From Cymbidium sinense (Eukaryota > Streptophyta > Magnoliopsida > Asparagales > Orchidaceae): a stretch of 64,000 nucleotides of DNA. How positions within the stretch are numbered: the first letter of the stretch is position 1; every line of letters begins with the position of its first letter. The stretch spans positions 87,866,925 through 87,930,924 of the forward strand of contig CM038225.1 of the NCBI GenBank assembly GCA_021442155.1, written 5' to 3'. Both the position numbers and the translations under genes were made by a program. Under the pieces are notes generated by a model. It searched no databases, was not told the origin of the DNA, and saw only the letters and a list, made by a program, of their open reading frames with translations. Positions 37,901 through 49,797 of the stretch are shown piece by piece.

Positions 37901-40900
37901 TACTATCTCGGCCTTTGATCTTATCTGGATACAAAAGCATAGCTTTCTTACATGCTACGATGTGAAAACTTAAGTGGCCTCTCCGATTGCGCCACGTGGA
38001 AAGCACGCATCGTTTCATCCTCCATGCAGTGCTGATGGGATTAGCCATATAATTAAGGTATTAATTACTTAATAAGCTTGGAAACTTCAAATATTCATGA
38101 CTAATTGTAAAAAATCAAAAAATACAAAATAAAAAGCATTGGAAAGGTAATTCAAAGAATATTCTAAAAATTAATTTGATTTTGAATGATAGTTTCTAGG
38201 ATTTGGAAATGTATACATTATTACTCCCCTAATCATTCCAGATTAATTAACTTTCTAGTTGATTAATGGGATGATCTCACTCCATGATTTTCTTTTTTAT
38301 TAAGCAATCAAGGTAATTGCTTGGCTCATTCCTGATTACTCTCTTAATCCATTAAATGATTAATTAACCTTTTAAATAGTGATAAATTTACTAATTAATT
38401 TTGCTAATTACCTTAGGACAGTGAGTGGACATAAGGAATGAGATTAGGAGTTCTTTCCCATATCTTTTTCCCTAAGTTTATTTGATTTGGATTAAAATCT
38501 AATTAAGGTACAAAATTAATTAAATAATTTAATAATTTAATTTTTAATTCAAAATAATCCTTTCATATCATTATCCAACCCATATGTGTGAGAAGGGTTA
38601 TAAAAGTACTTAAATTAAACCCTTTAATTTAATTAATCACTAATTGAGAGCCAATTGCATTAGGCCCTTTCTTTCTAGGTGCATTGCTAATTTAAATTCC
38701 TTGTGTGATTTTATGTCATATCATTGGTTCATAATTATGTAATTAAATATGTTAAAGTGGTATAGGTAAGGGGTAATTAACACACTTAATTCACACCTTA
38801 ACCTAATCAAGACATAAAATTGATCTAATCACATAAATATTGAACTTAAATAACTTACACTAGGGGGAATGGGTTAGGACCAGGAAACTCATCTCATATT
38901 TCTCAAATTAAAATCAAACTCAAACAAAATTCAAACTCTCCTTAAAATAAATTTGACTTACTTTAAATAATCTCATTCAGAGGATTATCTTTAGGAATTA
39001 ATTAGGGTGAATGAATTTACATGCTTTCATCACTTTATTTCTTTCCTAGCATGCTAAATGTGTATGTCATATGAAAATCATGCATTCATACTTTTTAAAA
39101 ATAAAATTAAAAATGAAATATTTCCTTTATGTCAAATTGCATGTTTTGGCTAAAGTAAAAATATGAATGGCTATTATCACTATTAAATCTAAAATTATTT
39201 TCAAAACTTATAAATCAATTATCTAAACTAGAAAGTGTGCTACTTATAATTATTTATAAGCTTGCATGTGAATATAAATAAATATGTTCTTGGTGTGGCT
39301 TTCCCTCTCTTTTCTTTTAGCATAGTTTTGAATAGGATTTGGTAAAGTGCATAGTTCATTTGAAAAAAAAACACAACACTTGCCTAAATCCATTCCTATT
39401 CACTCCTATGTTATTACTTAAGAGGGACATCCATACTTACACATATAAATTGCATAAATAAACTAAACAAACAAATACAAACTTTTGTATCTTTCTTTTT
39501 CCATTCATTTCTTCTGTTCATGCATATGCATTTAAGGAAAGTGGTATATTAGTCTGGACAACCCGGTTAGAGGCTTTAAGTAATAAGTAGGTCTTGTACC
39601 TTACACTCAAGTTACAATGGCCATACTCACTTATCCTTTACATATAAATGTGCATGTCAAAAATGGATAAAAGAATCCCTATTTTTTTACTTAATGAAAA
39701 TCATGCACCATGAAGTATCCAAATTTTCTTAAGTAATATCACTTAGCATTCATTATGAAAGTGTTCTAAACATCCTCATTTGTATGTATGGGTATGCCTA
39801 GGATTCATCCAATGCATGTTATACATGTTGGGAAAGAGATGAAGTGTTGTGTGTTTTGTGATATTAAATCACTTTACTTAATCTTAAAATGCCTTTCTTT
39901 TTGGATAGGTTATTTAGAGAAAATCAAAACTTAGGATTAATTAAAATACATAATAAAACATTCATTCAACAAAAATCAAATATGAATCTACTTTAGAAAT
40001 TACTTAAGGTAGGGAAGGAAAGAGAAGTTTTGTTCTCTTTTCCCTCTCTTTACAACTTAATAATTAATTATAGGTCCATTCAAACCTAAACAAATCATCA
40101 AATAAAAAATCAACTAAATCAATCAAACAACTTAAATGAAACCACCCTAAGTTAAATTTTTCATACTCATAAAATATAAACTTTAAAGAATAGCTAAGCA
40201 TACCATACAAACCTTTTAAAGCACACACATTAGACAAGTTCACCACTTCTAGCTTTAGGTTAGGGCGATGTATGGTTTGATGTTTGCTTTTTCTTATGAT
40301 GCTTTATTTTAGTCAAGATGTCAAGGTGTATGTGCATAGACTGAATGATGGAATGATTTAGTCTAATCATTATCTTCTACAAGGGATTGTGCTTATGGGG
40401 CGTTGTAATAAAAATATAAAATTACTTTTGTTCTGCAAGGGATTGTGCTTATGGGGCGGTTGTAAGTCCAACAGTTGGGTGGTTTATCCTCTCTTATGGA
40501 GATAAACCATATGCCCATTTTCACCTTAGATTTAGGTTATGCTCTTGGCCTCGCCAAAGCTCCCTAGATTTAGGATCTGAGGTTACTATTTCCCTTTGCG
40601 GGCTATAATCATAAATCCTCACCTCTTAGGCATTTCCATGATCTTGTGTTATGGAATTGTAAGCTAGATTTCTAATAAAAATTCAGCTCAAACATATAAA
40701 TCACCTCAATTTCAAAAATGTAAAGTCTACCATAAGATAGTTTGTGATGCCTACTAGCTTTCCTAATATCATGAGAATCCCCTACTCATCTCCCTTTGGT
40801 TTTGATAAGAACTCTTTCCTCTTAATCAAATCCCACTTGATCTTCTAAAAATAACCAATTGATTGATAGTCATATCTTTGAAATCTTTGGAGATAATGAT

Positions 40901-41267
40901 CATTTATCTTAATCGAGAGTATTCCTAAGGAATCTCATTATTTAGGATGTAATTAATTATGAGGGCTTGCCTCCATAGAAAACTTAATGAACCCAGTTTA
41001 AAATAAACTCTGCTTTACATTTCCATGTAAAGCAGGAGAATAATCTCTGGTACATTTGAAGACCCATCATCCTTAGGAGTCCTTATTAGGTTATTAGATC
41101 CATTGTAGGATGGTGACTTCTATCTTTCGAGATTGTACACTATTCCTCAATGTCGTATACGATCACCCTAATAAGAATATCTATGGATCTATGTGGTGTC
41201 CAACCTAGTGTAATATTTTTGTTTTAATTTATTTTCAAGATAGATGAAGATAGAAATATTCACCACA
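34921..41267 (+). mobile_element. 5' LTR of element B (internally deleted)
   Basis: Aligns with 55,155-62,560 over its length except for a missing ~1.1 kb at ~40,458 (reference 60,660-61,750). It starts with a decayed TGTTGACC (now AGCTGACC) and ends CACCACA just before the PBS. The missing block contains the family TATA and start motifs, so this LTR probably cannot initiate transcription in the usual way. Confidence 0.82.
40380..40458 (+). repeat. Direct repeat at an LTR deletion junction
   Basis: CAAGGGATTGTGCTTATGGG occurs at 40,380 and again at 40,436 inside the 5' LTR of B. The second copy joins directly to GGTTGTAAGTCC, which in the complete LTR lies ~1.1 kb further on. This is the pattern of templated end joining. 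Confidence 0.7.
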
Positions 41268-41275
41268 GATTTTTT

Positions 41276-41292
41276 TGGTGACTACGCTAGGG
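41276..41292 (+). promoter_or_regulatory. Primer-binding site, tRNA-primed (TGG..)
   Basis: TGGTGACTACGCTAGGG begins with the required TGG (complement of tRNA CCA) nine bases after the LTR end CACCACA. It resembles TGGCGACTCYGCTGGGG, the PBS type of Tat/Ogre elements, which prime from an Arg tRNA. Several CpG-type changes have occurred. It fixes the LTR/internal boundary. Confidence 0.7.
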
Positions 41293-41395
41293 TAGGTTCC
41301 TCTCTCCATCTTTGATAAATGATCATTGTCTCTAAGTATCAATAGTGGATTTGTATTTTATATGAGTCTGAGACTATCCTTCTTTTCCATTGGCA

Positions 41396-41557
41396 CTTAG
41401 CTTATTTCATTCTTAAGCTAAGCTAGCCAACATCCTTTGGGTTTTAGGACCTCACTCCATGTAAGTCTTAAAACCCCTATTAGGTCTCCCAATAGGTGAA
41501 AATAAAATTTAATAAAATGATAACTAAAGACCTTTTTCTTACCATCTTTATGGTAAG
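41396..41557 (+). repeat. Leader hairpins upstream of main array
   Basis: Three strong inverted repeats: CTTAGCTTA/TAAGCTAAG (41,396-41,404 with 41,414-41,422); GGGTTTTAGGAC/GTCTTAAAACCC (41,439-41,450 with 41,465-41,476, 12 pairs including one G-U); CTTACCAT/ATGGTAAG (41,538-41,545 with 41,550-41,557). They are not sequence repeats of each other. Confidence 0.75.
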
Positions 41558-41689
41558 GTAAAATTCATTCCAAAAATAAATAAAAAATAAGTCCTTTATA
41601 AAAATATAGCTTTTCAAAGAACTTTTCCAAAAACTCACACAATAAAAATATTTACACAAAAAATTTCAAAAAATATATATAACTTAACC

Positions 41690-42245
41690 TCATCTAACAA
41701 TCCTCAAGATTGTTACATGAAGGAGCTTTCCAAAATCAAAAACCAAAATCATCTTTTCAAAAGGCACTTATGAACATCTTCATTCAATATACCCAAATTT
41801 ATTGAATGAAGATTTAATTTCCAAATCAAAATCAAAAATCATCTTTCAAAAAGTACAGATGAACACCTTCATTCAATATACCCTAATTTATTGAATGAAG
41901 ATTTTATCTCCAAATAAAATCAAAATCATCTTTCAAAAAGTACAAATGAACATCCTCATTCAATATACCCAAATTTATTGAATGAAGATTTCATCTCCAA
42001 ATAAAATCAAAATCATCTTTTCAAAAAGCACTTATGAACCCTCATTCAATATACCCAAATTTATTGAATTTAGATTTCTTCTCCAAATACAATCAAAATC
42101 ATGTTTTCAAAAAGCACTTATGGACATCGTCATTCAATATACCAAAATTTATTGAATGGACATTTCATTTCCAAATAAAATTAAAATCATCTTTTCAAAA
42201 AAGCACATATGAACATCCTCTTTCAATATATCCAAATTTATTGAA
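41690..42245 (+). repeat. Hairpin-repeat array, family 1 (CATTCAATA arms)
   Basis: Seven hairpins. The first is TCATCTAACAAT/ATTGTTACATGA (41,690-41,701 with 41,709-41,720). Six ~80-bp units then carry CATTCAATA/TATTGAATG arms. The best is ATCTTCATTCAATA/TATTGAATGAAGAT (41,776-41,789 with 41,800-41,813), a perfect 14-bp stem. Others are at 41,867-41,900, 41,952-41,989, 42,044-42,069, 42,131-42,158 and 42,222-42,245. The loop is usually TACCCAAATT, and linkers are TTTTCAAAAAG-rich. Non-coding; the open frame across it is incidental. Confidence 0.92.
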
Positions 42246-42285
42246 TTAAAATTTCATTTCCAAATAAAAATCACATCATAAAATT

Positions 42286-42645
42286 GAAACTCCATTTCAA
42301 ATATATCTTACATATGTTGAAGTTGGAGTTTCTTCCCTTTTCAAAAATTACAAATTTGAAGATAAACCTCTTCATTCCATATGTCCAAACTTGTTGGATG
42401 AAGGCTTTATCTTCAAGCAAAATCACACCATTTGAAACTCCACAGAACACATTCCACATGTGTTAATTTGGAATTTCCTCCTCTTAAAAAAGCAATAATC
42501 ACACACAAAAATTTCATCTTTGAAAAGTAAACTAAAATTGAATTCCATTTGACATACCCAAATTTGTCAAATGGGAGTTTTATTTTCCAAAAGAAAGTTT
42601 AAATTGGATTCCATTTAACACACCATGCTTGTTAAATAGAAATCC
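42286..42645 (+). repeat. Hairpin-repeat array, divergent middle units
   Basis: Five hairpins with different arms: GAAACTCCATTTCAA against TTGAAGTTGGAGTTTC (42,286-42,332); TTGAAGATAAACCTCTTCAT.. against TGGATGAAGGCTTTATCTTC.. (42,356-42,416, the longest stem at roughly 20 pairs); GAAACTCC..AACACAT against ATGTGTT..GGAATTTC (42,434-42,476); CCATTTGACA/TGTCAAATGG (42,545-42,574); and GGATTCCATTTAACA against TGTTAAATAGAAATCC (42,606-42,645). The stem-loop plan is kept while primary sequence turns over. Confidence 0.88.
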
Positions 42646-42664
42646 CTCCTTTCAAAAGTAACAC

Positions 42665-43318
42665 AAATTCAAAAACACATTTGGTTCCTTTATTTAGCTT
42701 ATCCAAATTTACTAAGTAAGGATACTCTTTTCAAAAATCACAAAAATCAAAATTAAACACATTTGGATCCTTTATTTAACATACCAAAATTTGCTAAGTA
42801 AGGATCTTCTTTCCAAATCAAAAACAAAATTAAACACATTTGGATTCTTTATTTAGCATACCCAAATTTGCTCTAGTAAAAATCCTCTTTTCAAAATCAC
42901 CAAAAACAAAATACATTTGGATTCTTTATTTAGCATACACAAATTTGCTAAGTAAGGATCCTCCTTTCAAAGTCACAAAAATCAAATTTGGATTCTTTAT
43001 TTAGCATACTAAATTTGCTAAGTAAAGATTCTCTTTTCAAAAATCAAAACAAAAATATTTAGATTCTTTATTTAGCATACCTAAATTTACTAAGTAAAGA
43101 TCCCCTTTTTAAAAATCAAAACAAAAATATTTGGATTCTTTATTTAGCATATCCAAATTTGATAAGTAAAATACTTCTTTCAAAATCCTAAAAATAAAAC
43201 ACATTTAGATCTTTTATTTAGCATACACAAATTTGCTAAGTAAAGATCCTCTTTTCAAAAATCAAAAAAAACACTTGGACTTTATTTAGCATACATAAAT
43301 TTGCTAAGTGAAGATTCC
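42665..43318 (+). repeat. Hairpin-repeat array, family 2 (TTTAGCA arms), nine units
   Basis: Units of ~65-75 bp have arm GGATYCTTTATTTAGCA, loop TACCCAAATT-like and arm TGCTAAGTAAGGATCC. Centres are near 42,705, 42,785, 42,863, 42,940, 43,010, 43,081, 43,154, 43,228 and 43,295. Linkers are CTTTTCAAAAATCAAAA-type, A-rich and unpaired. Arms are imperfect (T/G wobble and one-base bulges). Confidence 0.9.
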
Positions 43319-43388
43319 ATTTTTAAATTCACACATGATTCACATTATAAGCAAACAAACAAAAGAAGAGAATTGTTTTCAAACAACT

Positions 43389-43680
43389 CATTTAACATAG
43401 TCAAATTTGCTAAATGAATAATCAAAAACAAAATCAATTGAACATTTAACATACTCAAATTTGTTAAATGAAGGGTATCCAAACATAAAAGAATCAAATT
43501 CAAATATGAACCAATGGAAGCATAAAAAATTTCTTTAAAATATTTTAACCCATTTTCAACATACACAAATTTGTTAAAAATGTATTCTAAAATCAAAAAT
43601 CTCCTTTCCAATTCATCCAAATTCTCTCTCTTAAATCAATGAGCCCACTTAACATATTCAAATTGTTGAGTGTGGGTTCA
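43389..43680 (+). repeat. Hairpin-repeat array, terminal units
   Basis: Four further hairpins. CATTTAACA pairs with TGCTAAATG (43,389-43,416) and perfectly with TGTTAAATG (43,443-43,451 with 43,462-43,470). CATTTTCAACA pairs with TGTTAAAAATG (43,551-43,582). GAGCCCACTTAACA pairs with TGTTGAGTGTGGGTTC (~43,640-43,680). The array ends here, about 100 bases before the gag-side sequence. Confidence 0.88.
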
Positions 43681-44771
43681 AACTCTAAATTCAAAATATC
43701 AAGAAGTTACCAAAAGCAAAAATTTGATTCGAGTTTGTTTTCTAAAATTACAAAATTTCAAATCAATCTCATTCAGTTTCTCTCAAGTTTAGTTCAGTTC
43801 TAATGGCAGCTTAGAAGTATGTCTTCACTTTTCCTGTTGGGATGGATTTGGCCTTAGATCGGGCTAGCCTCCCACAGATCGATTTTGCTCACCTGATTCA
43901 TTTTGGCTGGGATTCAAAGGGGCCAGGATCACTTGTGAGGGGGCAGCCCTCACAACCATTAGCAGGTGTGTGGTGATTGGGCAGAAGCCAATCATCCATG
44001 TTGAGATACCGTCAAATTCAAAGTTTCCCTCACTGAAGAGGAAGGCTGTGGTAGTTCCCAATAGTTGCAATTACAATGCCAGTGCATTTAGTGGTTCCCA
44101 TTACTGCCCTAGTATGAGCTAGCACCCACTCATTGGCTCCTTCCAAGGGGAAGGCTACTCTATCTTCAAGGATAATCTCCCCCGCCTATGAGGTAAGGTC
44201 TAATTCTCATGCTACTCCTCCCAACAAAACTCAGTCCCATAATCGATGTTGCAAAATCAAGTGGCATCATGTGCGCATAGCCAAGGAATTGGAGGCAGTT
44301 TCTCAGGTTGCAGCATAGGAGTTACCCAGGATAGTTTCTCCCCTAATCACACAGAACAAGTTTCATCCTCTCTTTGGATCAGATGGAGAGGAAGATGTTA
44401 GGAGGATCTCAGTGTGACCTCCACTTGCAATATAGTATGAGGCTCCTACCATAGATAGAAGGAGGTCGTATGCTGACCTTAGGTCAGTTCTGCATCGAGT
44501 TGGCGGGGCTTACGGACGGTCAGAGTCTGGGACCCAATTTGATTTATGATCGGTCATCCCTCATGATGTGGGTGAGCACATCAGATAGGAGAGGGCTAGA
44601 TAAGCCCGTGTATCATTGCATGTCACCAGCAGAGAGAGGCAAAGGTACGCCAGGAAATTAGTGACCTCAGCCCTTGTGGATTTTCTCGATGTCTTGCGGT
44701 TCACCTCGATAACATTTTATTAAGGGGGTACTATCCATCATGGGAGGAGAGCTCCTACACAGGGAGAGTCA
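43681..44771 (+). pseudogene. Pre-gag region of element B, coding trace
   Basis: GC content rises compared with the leader, and short plus-strand frames appear (e.g. 44,133-44,315 reading APSKGKATLSSRIISPAYE.., continuing past a stop as ELPRIVSPLITQNKFHP). They may be the variable N-terminal part of gag or the extra ORF that Ogre-like elements carry before gag. No domain is recognised, and element A lacks this stretch. Confidence 0.35.
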
Positions 44772-46840
44772 GTGGTGCCTCCACCACACCGCTCTACTCC
44801 CTATCCACCATCTCCAGTACAGGTTCCATCTTCCACAGTTCCATCAAAGGCTATGAAGGCAACATCTAGGGAAAAGAGAGCCCCATCGGTGATCCGGCTA
44901 CGGCCAAGAGATCCCATTTCATCTATACTGCTGATTGAGGCAAGCCAGCTCTTTTGCGACCTCCTGCTCCAGTTATGGTGAAGAGGGAATGGCGACCTCG
45001 AAGCATCATAGTGCATCACCACCATCACCATAATAGATCATGGAGATAGTAGTAGTGGAGGGACAAGGAGGTAGTACCATTATCCCTATGGCCATAGATC
45101 CTCCCAAGCGTACCACTCCACCAGATCTAGTGATAGTCAGGAGCATGCATCCTCCAGTGAGTGTAGTCCTCACAAGATTAGCTCTCAACAGTAGGGGAGC
45201 TTAGATGAATTTCTGTTCATGGAAATGATCCTACCATCGGTTAGCTGAGATCATTTGTACCTTCATAGTTAGACTGCTCCCTAGATGATATTATAGCACA
45301 GTATCTCATTGAGAAGAAAGAGATCCTAAGGTATGGCTAGTTTGACTTAGAAGAAGAAAAGGTCAGCTTTGATCCCAATGGAGATGATTTATTGGAGGAT
45401 TCAATAGGAGTCCATATGGTTGATACTAGTGGCTCCCTCTTTCGATCGAGTTTGGAAGGTGCTACGGCAGTGGGATGATACTGACTACTGAACTCCTCCT
45501 TCAGTAACTCAAATAGAAGGATGAATAGATAGACAAGATGGGAAAGAGGCTTCAAGATCTTCTAGCAATAGTTTTAGCACTTCAAAATCAAGCCCCAATA
45601 ATGCATCCTATTATTGCAGAGATTGATCAGCCTGAGTTGTTGCATGTCTTAGATCAAGCCAAGACTTTACCTCCAGTAGAGCAGGGCAGCACTAGCTTGT
45701 ATAGGAAGGTAGTCGATAGTACCTCTGCACAAGAAAAGGATATTAAACTCATGGTTAAGCAATAAGTGAGAGAAACGCTGGCACAAGCTCAAGGAGGATC
45801 ATCGATTTCAAAGGGTAGACACTAACCAGAAGAATTTGATGCCATCCAATATCCTAAAGATTTTGTGCCTCCTTGTTTCAAGAGTTTTGATGGCAGTGGG
45901 AACCCATGCTAAACATACCGAGGTCATTGTAATCTAGTGGCAGCATTACTATTACTATTCTATTTTCAATAGCTTGATAGCCTTTGATTGGTATGTTGAA
46001 CTCCTCAATAGTTCAATGAAGACTTTTATTGAGTTAAAGAAACTCCTCATTAAGAGGTTTGCTGGAGATCAGTAAAGGGTGACTTGTGGGCGATCTCGTT
46101 GTAGCACAACAACACCCAGTGAGTCCCTCATTGACTATATTCTCAGATGGTGCAATTTGAGTATGAAATGCAAACTAAAGCTATCTGAATAGCATGCCAT
46201 TAAAATTCTACTAAAGAATATTCATGGCCCGATTGCCTTCATGCTCAAAGGTTTTACCATCAAGATATTTGAGAAACTAATCAACAAGGTAGCTAGTCTA
46301 CAAGGAGAGGTCAAACAGTTGTCTTTTCATGATCAACCAACAAAGCCAAAGCCACAAAGGCATATGAGAAGAAGCCAAGAGCAGTAACAGTAGTGGACAA
46401 GGGGAAGCAGTCGGCCAGAGAGCAGTATGAGAGACTCCAAGCTCCATAGTCATCACCTCCTCCTCTCCTAGGCCATTCAGCCAGCGACCTCCATGGCCTT
46501 TTCGCCACCTCCTCAACCATTCAAAACATGTATATTTGCCACTAGGTAGCTACAATCCACCTACTCTTTTGGATAAGCTAAACAAACCTTATTCATTTAA
46601 GAGGGAGGTAGTTAGGAAAATCTTTAAGAACCTCTTAAAGAAACCTAATTTTCAACTACCCGAGCCTAGAAAGCTGAAAGAAGTGGGCAAGAGGAATGAT
46701 CCTAACTTTTGCCCATACCACCGCATGCTTGCCATATTTTAGAGGATTGCTTTACATTCAAAGACTGGCATGAGCATAGCTACAAGACAGATTGCCATAG
46801 TTATCCCAAAAGAATACCTAGTGGAACAACCATCCAGTTC
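44772..46840 (+). pseudogene. gag: Gypsy gag relic (element B)
   Basis: Same order as gag A: a Pro-rich segment VPPPHRSTPYPPSPVQV (44,772-44,980); an acidic stretch ending IGVHMVDTSGSL (~45,440); a helical part KRLQDLLAIVLALQNQ (45,541-45,762); and the Retrotrans_gag core with FDGSGNP (~45,885) and AFDWYVELLNSSMKTF (~45,981-46,028), then IKRFAG. It continues with ESLIDYILRWCNLSMKC (~46,117-46,170) and a C-terminal part YNPPTLLDKLNKPYSFKREV leading into NDPNFCPYHRML (46,536-46,735). The last motif is the plant gypsy C-YH..H....C box, truncated by a stop and a shift. Gag would form the virus-like particle. Multiple stops make this copy inactive. Confidence 0.85.
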
Positions 46841-47637
46841 TATTAGGGTAATCCTTGGGGATACTTGCGATCCTCTCAAAACCAAAGAAGGTTGGGATAT
46901 CTCCTTATCCCAAACCTCTAAAAAGATTATTTCAAAAATGAAGAAACTTTCCTTGCAGGTGCCTGAGGCAACTTGAACCTCCAACATCAAGGAAGGTTCA
47001 TAAGTTTCCATAGGCAACTTGGGGAAAGTGGGAGCTCAATAATAGCAGCAGTAGCCTATACCAGCCTGGGATAGCCAAGTAGCACAACCACCGACTGAGC
47101 CCAGCCTCCATTCCATAGATGTAGCAATTACCTCAACCGACACTTCTATTTCAGCTAGCTCTTCTTCTAGTAGACATCTTGTATCGGCAGATGAGGGCAT
47201 CAAATCCCTAACCCACTTACTTTACTATATTTCTACTATGTACCTCCTTCTAAATATAAGAAATTAAGGAATAAAGCTAGTTTGAATTACATCTGTGTCA
47301 CTTATGATGGGTTGTCTAATTCTACTCTTATAGAAAACTCTTTAAGTCTAAATAATAATAATAACAACTCTGATCTTCCTCTTTCTATTAGAGATGGACT
47401 TTCCTTCTCTGAATAATACGGGTTCACCTCTTGAGATAGACTTGGAATCATCTGATTTTGAGGGTCCTATAGGAGAAGGCGTAGTGAGCGATGAGCAGTA
47501 GAAACTTCCACTACCACAATAGATCACCGTTAACCTCGAGTGGCAAGGTTCTACCTCCTCTGAGGCCACCTCAAGATAAGGGAAAACAAGTCATTCATAG
47601 TGGTGAGCAAGAAGACCCTCCATAGGATGCTCCACCC
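46841..47637 (+). pseudogene. Gag-protease linker of element B
   Basis: Between the gag Cys/His box and the protease pre-domain. It has frame fragments such as LNYICVTYDGLSNSTLIENS (~47,280) and a small AAT run (47,351-47,362). No catalytic motif is present. In Tat-lineage elements this region is poorly conserved, as here. Confidence 0.5.
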
Positions 47638-48152
47638 ATGGATATGCTTGTGGAGGATCAGGCCAAAGTAGATTACAATTTCCTTGCTCACCTAAGAAAG
47701 TTTCTAGCTAAATTAAGAATATATGATGCCCTCATCTTATCCAAAGAGATGAGAGAATCATTAATCAAGGCTCTTCTTGATCTAGAGAAATGCTTAGCAC
47801 AGTTGACCGCTATTGGAGAGGAGGCATTATTCAAGAGAAGCCCAGGAGTTACATTCACTGACGAAGACCTTCTTCTGGGGGGACATTGAGCACAACTGTC
47901 CCCTCTACATCACAATGGACAAGGGCAGATTCAGACTTTCTTGGGTTTGGGTTGATCCAGGTGCATGTGAACATTATGATTCTAAAGACCTTTGCCTATT
48001 TGAAGATTGACATCTCTGCACTCCGAGGAGATCGGATGATGTTGAGAGGATTCAATGAATAGGGTGAGAGGACTTTAGGCTCCATAGTATTACCTTTAGA
48101 AATAGGTGACTGGAAGATTGAAGTCAAGTTCTATATAATTGATTTGAATACT
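47638..48152 (+). pseudogene. Retrotransposon aspartic protease, C-terminally cut
   Basis: The first open frame (47,638-47,886) has the conserved pre-protease block: FLAHLRKFLAKLRIYDALIL, SKEMRESLIKALLDLEKCLA, then IGEEALF and GVTFTDEDLLLG. After a shift come HNCPLYITM and WVDPGAC; the DPGA motif holds the place of the catalytic D[ST]G in this lineage. ISALRGDRMMLRGFNE and GDWKIEVKFYIIDLNT follow. The next expected residues (SYN.LLGRPW) are missing because LTR sequence begins at 48,153. Not functional. Confidence 0.87.
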
Positions 48153-49797
48153 TGTTGACCTCATTTTTAGAATGAGCTCTCAACCCCTCCATCTTAGACA
48201 TAGGACTTCTCTTCTTTAGAGTTCATCCTTGAATCTTGATTAGGTGAATCAATAGCCTAGAGACTTGAAAGAGTTAGATAGAAGGTTATGCCTTGGGGTG
48301 TTGGAAAATGCCTATATGCTATCCACTCTCCCTTCAATCAAAAATTCTTGATTGATCTACAAACTCATACCAAAATCTAAAAAAAAATCAAAAGAAAAAA
48401 AGAATAAAAAACAATTGAAAAGATTGAAGAATGATTAAAATTCCAAATTCAAAAATTTTCGTCCTTTGATTCCTCTCATGGGCTTAGAAATCAATTCTAA
48501 ATCAATTCAAATCCAAGATGGACAATAGTTATATTCTCATTTATATTAGGATATAAATGAAATATAAATTCAAATCAATCAAACTAAATTCAAAACCAAA
48601 TCAAAAAATGTTCTAAGTCATTTTTGGTTCTATCTTATGGACTTAGCCTAAATCAAATAAATTAATTCAAATTAAGGAATTTCTACAACCCTTTATATTC
48701 TCATTTATATTCATATATATAAATGAAATATAAATTTTAATCAATCAAACTAAATTCAAAATTCAAATCCAAATCAAAATCTTAGGCCATTTTGATTCCC
48801 ATCTTGACTTCTAAATCAATTCTAATCAAGGAATTTTCTGAACCCATTTATATTCTCATTTATACTCATAAATATAAATGAAATATAAATTCAAATATCC
48901 AAAAATAAATTCAAAACTCAAACTCAAATTCAATCAAAATTCAACCTAAGCCTTGAGTCAAAATTCTTGAACTTAGCCTCATTTCAAATCAAGAAAGGTT
49001 TTTCTTCATGATTCAATCAATCCAACAATCATGAATCCAAATATAAACACAAACTCTAATCATCAAACCAAAACTAAATTTAAAAAAAATCAAACCTATG
49101 TCAAACTCATGTTCACCTTTTGAACTTAAAATTGTCAAGTGAATCAAAACCCATTTGACTTCAAACCACTTGCAAATGGATTTATATTTCAATCATAAAT
49201 CCATATGTGTGTTCAATCAAACTCAAATCAAGCTTTGACCAAGCCATTTGACTTACTTAGGCTGACTTTACCCAAAGTGGCCTAAAGCACCCCTTATGAG
49301 CCAAATTCTAATCTTAACCAAATTGAATTGAACTAAGTCAATCTAAGCCTCACATTGTGAGCAACAATCATCATAAGATGATCAACAACTCAAATTGGGT
49401 CAAACTAAGTCAAACTTAATGGTTGATTAAGTAAACACTTAGCTAAAATGAAACCTAAACTAGCTAAAATCTACCATAGGCCAAATTGATTGAAACCATT
49501 GATCAAAACTCATTCATGATCAATGTTTGAAGTTGAAAATCATCATTTGAGCATAATATTGGCCACTTGACCCAAGTTGACCCAACTTGACCTAAAAAAA
49601 GTCAAAATGTGTCAAAACTTCATCTATGCAAATTGATTGAAACCAATGGTCAAATTCATTCTAAAATGATTATTGAATCCAAATAATTGGCCAACTAGAC
49701 CCAAGGAATTGACCTTCCAACTTGACCTAAAAGTCAAATTCTCTATAAATCAAATTGATTGGAAACAAAGATACCAATCCATTTCAAATGATCAACC
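48153..49797 (+). mobile_element. LTR 5' fragment inserted between protease and RT
   Basis: Starts exactly with TGTTGACCTCATTTTTAG and matches the 3' LTR of B from base 1 to about 1.7 kb (55,155-56,880), including subrepeats and part of the TTGAC array (~49,230-49,740). Its first 60 bases are closer to the 3' LTR than the 5' LTR is. It replaces the end of the protease and the first half of RT. Confidence 0.87.

Noticed and set aside
41740..43320. CRISPR-like array
   Set aside because: Units are imperfect, spacers are themselves repeated A-rich linkers, the genome is plant nuclear, and no cas genes are present. It is a retrotransposon leader repeat.
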